Origin: Xylaria sp. FL1777
Taxonomy: Eukaryota; Ascomycota; Sordariomycetes; Xylariales; Xylariaceae
Length of the DNA stretch: 64,000 bases
Direction of reading: 5' to 3'
NCBI GenBank assembly: GCA_022578965.1
Contig: MU400693.1
Coordinates: forward strand, 1 to 64,000
How positions within the stretch are numbered: the first letter of the stretch is position 1; each line of letters starts with the position of its first letter. The notes under the pieces were generated by a model. That model ran no database searches, had not been told where the DNA came from, and saw only the letters and a list, made by a program, of their open reading frames with translations. The position numbers and the translations under genes were made by a program. Positions 59,801 to 64,000 of this stretch are shown piece by piece.

Positions 59801-62800
59801 AAATAAATTGTTTTTAAAGAATAAAAAACATAAAAATATAATTTAAAACAGTATAGTTATAATAAAACTATATATAATCTTGATTTTTTTATAAAAAGCA
59901 ATATATTTAATAATTAATAAATAAAAATTTATTATAATTAATAGAAACAATATATAGCAAAGCAAAAAAATTTACCTTTATTTTATATACTTTACTATAA
60001 GAATATGTTATAAAAACATAAAACATTAAAACACTTTAGTAAAAATTAAACTAGTATAGTTATTAATTAAACAAAAGTACTATAGCGTAAGCATTTTTAA
60101 TACTAGTAACATATAATATATGCTGCTTAAACTTAATAAAAAGTATAAAACAAAAACGTATTAGTTCTTAAAAAGATCAAAATAAATGTATTAAAGGCAT
60201 TTTTAATAATTAAAAAAAAAAAAGAAAAAATGCTATATATATAAAAAACAAGCAGCTTTAATTACTTGTTTTTTTAAAACAAGATCTAACAATATTTTTT
60301 AGTATTATTAATACTTAAAACGTAGTAGCTATAAGTATTAATACTAATATATATAGCTTAAAAAATATGTGTTTATAAAAGCTTTTAATAACTAAATATA
60401 GCTTAGTTATATAGCTAAGCATTAAAATATTACTGTAATGTTTTTGCTTTTATAGTGGACTTTTTATAAACTATATTACTAAAAATAGCTATATTTTAAT
60501 TATTAACTTTAATTAATTTTATTTTGTTTAAATGTTAAATTTCTAATGTTTTAATTAATTAGGTATATTTAAAGGTAGTTATAAAATAAGTACATTATAT
60601 TTTTTTTTTATACTTAAAGAAAAAATATAGTTCTTATAAGCTTTTTTGCTTTATTTTAATATAAAAAAATACAAAAATTAGGGTATTTATAGGCTTTTAT
60701 AAACATATTATGTAATAAAACAACATAAAACAATATATTATTCCAAAAAAGAAAATAACTAATAATGCTATAATAGCATATTTTATAGTATTATGTTATA
60801 TTTACTTAGCAATACATTTTAATTATAACATAAAAAACTAAAGGTTATATAGCAAGTTAAGCTAAAGCGTTAACTTTTTATTTTTATTTAAGTAGCCTTT
60901 TTAGTAAAATGTTAGGTTAGCTAAAGCCCAAAATAGCTATTTAATATAACATTAGCTAATTAATTTCAATTAACTAAATTTAACCACTTATATTAAAAGC
61001 AATAATTTGCTATTTTATTATAAATATAATTTATATTAAGTTAAACATATTTATTAATTAAAAAAAGTATAAATTAGTAAATAAGTAAATAAGTTAACTA
61101 GTTAATTAATTAGCTAGCTAATTAGCTAACTAGCTAACTAAGTGCTTTAGTTTAAAACTTGGCTAAAACAATAATACTTATAGCAATAACTAATTAATAT
61201 AAAAACAAAAGTGTTATACCTTTAGCAAAGTTTATAGCTATATATATTAAGTAAATTAATTAGTTAAATAAATATAAGTTAGCTTATAAAGCTATTAATG
61301 TTATTAAATAACTATATAATTAAAAAAAGGTCCTAAAAACAACCTAAAATAACTTATATACTATAAGCTATTTAAAAAAGCATAAGTATTCTTAGAACAA
61401 TATAAATTATATTACGTATAAAGTACTTCGGTTTTTAAGGAAATTTTAAATATTTATAAGATTTATAAAGTTTATACGTTAATAGCGCAGCAAAAGCATA
61501 AAAGTATTACTGCTTAAAAATAAGATTTTTAGATTAAAAAGTAAAGGTATTTTAAAACTAGCACTAATTATACTATGCGCTAAGTATTTTAAAGAACTTA
61601 AAAAAGTATTAGTTTAAAAGGTTAAATAATCTAATAAAAGTGTTTAGTTATAAAGTTATTAAAAATAAAAAAGCTAGCAAAAATATAATAAACTAATTAT
61701 TTAATTTAAGCTATTTTACTAGAAGTATTATTAAGTTGCAATTAATATATATTTAAAAGCAGTTTATATAAGTTAATACTACAAAAAAGATAAATTTAGT
61801 TTAGCAATAGCTTTGCAGAACTGTTTAGCTATTAAAAGTTCTAAAATAGCCTTGCAGAAATGTCTAGCTATTTTAATTAATAGTTAATTTATACATAATA
61901 TATATACTAATATATTTAATCTATATTTAAATAGTATAGCATATATACAAATATATATAGTTAAAAAGGTTATTTAAAAGTAAATAAAAAAAAAAGTTAC
62001 TAATAAAGCTATAATTTACTTAAGTAAAGATTTTTTAAGCATTATTAAAGTTAAAAAATAAAATATAATTTATATAAAAGTGTATTAATTATAAAAATAG
62101 CTAATAAAGCTATACATAGCTAAAGTATTAATTATATAAATATTAGAAAAAATGCTTGTTTGCTTACTTTTGCTAATTTTACTTGTTTTAATAACTAACT
62201 TTACTATTATTATTACTACTATTATTTTAGCTTATGTTTACTTTAATATGTTTATAAATTTAATTTGTAGCTAAAAATAGCTGCTAACTTATTGTAGTTA
62301 TTTAAAAATCTACTTTGCTTTAGCTATTATATTCTTTATAATATATATTTTTGTTTAGCTTAATTTAAGTACATATATTAATTAATGTTTAGCTTTTATG
62401 TATTATAAACTGCTTGTTATAATGCTTTTTAGCAGTAATATTAATTCTAAAAATAAAAATAAATAACTTAGTGCAATAAAGTTATATTTAGCTAATATTT
62501 ATAAAATATATGTTTATTAAGCATACTAAAATCTTAAAGCTATATTATTATTATATTAGCTATATTATAGTAATATATAATATTTTCTTTATTGTTAGCT
62601 TTTTATTATTAATTATTAAAGTAAAATAAAGTAGTTAAATAAGCTAACTAGCTAATTAAAGTAGGTTTAAGCTAAGTTATATAGTAAAAATAAAAAAGTA
62701 AATATTGCGCTAAATTTTAAAGCATAAACTTAAACATTATAAACAACATAATAAAAATTAGCTATAGTTGCTTTATTTATATTGTTATATAGCCTTTTTA

Positions 62801-64000
62801 TTAATTGTTTTATTTCTTAATTTATATATAGTTTAATTGCTTAAATGCATAAGTTATAACTTATTTTTTTGCAATTAAAGTATTATAGTAAATTTAGCAT
62901 GATTATATTACTGCGATTTTTTATTTATAATAAATAATACTATAAAACCTATAAGCAAACAATTTATTATTATTAATTTATATGTTTAATTTATTTATTA
63001 ATTAATTGCTATAATTTTTATATATAAGTTATAATATATTATATTTAGCTGCTTTAGCTAGCAATAAGCAAAATTTGCTTAATATAAGCAGTTTAGCTAT
63101 AATTAGCAATAAGCATTTAAGCTAGCAGCCTTTAATTAATAAAGCTTAAAATAAACGTGTAAAAATGTTAAACTGTTTTTTTTAGCTTAGCTTATAAAGC
63201 GTTTTTATTTTTTTTAGCAAAACAATAATTAAGTATTAAAAAGCTAGTATAATTTTTAAAATAGTATAGCTAGAAAACTTATTGCTAAAAACCTTTAAAG
63301 AGCCAAAAAAAGGAAATTTTCACTAGAAAACTAATGCTTTTTAAAAAAAAAAACACAATTGCTTTTGTATAAACAAAAAAAATAAAAAACAAGCTTAAAA
63401 AAAAATAAATGTTACTAAAACTTTTAAAAGTTATAATATAAACAAATTTAACGCTTATTTATACTAAACAAGTCTAAGTTTATACATTAATATAAAAAAT
63501 AGTTAATAATTAAAAATATACTTTGTTTTTTAAGCTAATACTATTTTTTATTAAAAAATAAAAAGTAAAGTTTTTTAGTTATAAGCTAGCTATTGCTTAA
63601 AGACTTTACGTAAAACGCAGCTATTGCTTTTTTATAGTACTTATTTTTAAATAAGCAAGCTTTAAAAAAAAAAAAAAAGCATACTACTTTTATAAGTAAA
63701 AAAGCTATAAAAAAATAAAGCTTACTTAATAAAACTAAAATAATAAAGTTCTTTAAAAAGTTATATAATAACTTAAATAAAATGTTATATAAAAATTTTT
63801 ATAAAACATTAAACATTTAAATAAATAGAAAATCTAAGCTAATCTTTACTTTAAAAAAACAAAAAAAGCATATAAAACATAAAAAAAAGTTAATTATTTA
63901 TATAATTATAACTTTAATAAACTTTTATATATTATTATTAATGCTATTAAGCTAGCTATTAACATAATTATACTAGCTACTAAAAAAGTTATTATTAAAA

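Larger units (their letters stand above)
34250..64000. other. Large extremely AT-rich block (RIP-like isochore)
   Basis: About 29.7 kb to the window edge with roughly 15-20% GC in the segments counted. All six frames are full of stops; the few frames over 70 codons consist of Ile, Leu, Lys, Tyr and Asn only and match nothing. Composition switches within about 50 bases at 34,210-34,260. Surviving C is almost always preceded by A or G and surviving G almost always followed by C or T. Repeated copies at 41.5 and 43.4 kb differ mainly by C/T and G/A changes. This fits heavily mutated transposon copies (RIP-like); a centromere core is possible. No intact mobile-element gene, terminal repeat, tRNA or rRNA recognised. 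Confidence 0.85.

Noticed and set aside
34250..64000. Mitochondrial DNA inserted or assembled here
   Set aside because: No recognisable cox, cob, nad, rRNA or tRNA in nearly 30 kb, stops in all frames under either genetic code impression, and the mutation context and repeat copies fit RIP-like decay.

Overview
The window comes from the nuclear genome of a filamentous ascomycete (Pezizomycotina-type). The genes have short introns (44 to 146 nt) with GT..AG ends, and several have CTGAC or CTAAC branch sites. The gene set (HET-domain protein, secreted GH32 and GH43 enzymes, DUF8021-like secreted protein, full-size ABCC transporter, SRP54, PAP2 phosphatase) is typical of that group. Bases of ordinary composition (about 380 to 34,200) lie between a short extremely AT-rich edge (1 to about 360) and a long extremely AT-rich block (about 34,250 to 64,000, roughly 15 to 20% GC in hand-counted samples). 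This is the two-speed, AT-isochore layout left by RIP-like mutation of transposons.

Left to right in the gene-bearing part: a secreted GH32 invertase/inulinase-type enzyme (877-2559, +); a two-exon HET-domain incompatibility-type gene (3379-5339, +); an unrecognised two-exon gene (5580-6309, -); SRP54 (7770-9475, +); a long low-complexity protein ending in 43 six-residue N/Q repeats (9920-12541, -); a three-exon PAP2 lipid phosphatase (14450-15761, +); a secreted GH43-type enzyme (16615-17712, +); a small TPR-like protein with a probable last intron (18419-19142, +); a 16-exon ABCC transporter of 1461 residues (19564-24765, -); two unrecognised minus-strand genes (25751-26644 and 29062-29688); and a secreted DUF8021-like protein (32158-33087, +). 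From about 26.6 kb to 34.2 kb genes are sparse and there are coding-like fragments that may be decayed genes.

The genes do not form an obvious pathway cluster. SRP54 is housekeeping (targeting of secretory proteins). GH32, GH43 and the DUF8021-like protein are separate secreted products. The ABCC pump and HET gene fit an environment-facing, variable region beside a RIP-like isochore. No backbone synthase of secondary metabolism, tRNA, rRNA or intact transposon was seen.

The two points most worth following up are (1) the hexapeptide-repeat protein, whose period-six array looks like a beta-solenoid or amyloid-type fold, and (2) the base context inside the AT-rich block: surviving C almost always follows A or G (TpC and CpC nearly absent), while CpA survives. 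This is not the usual CpA-to-TpA RIP footprint.
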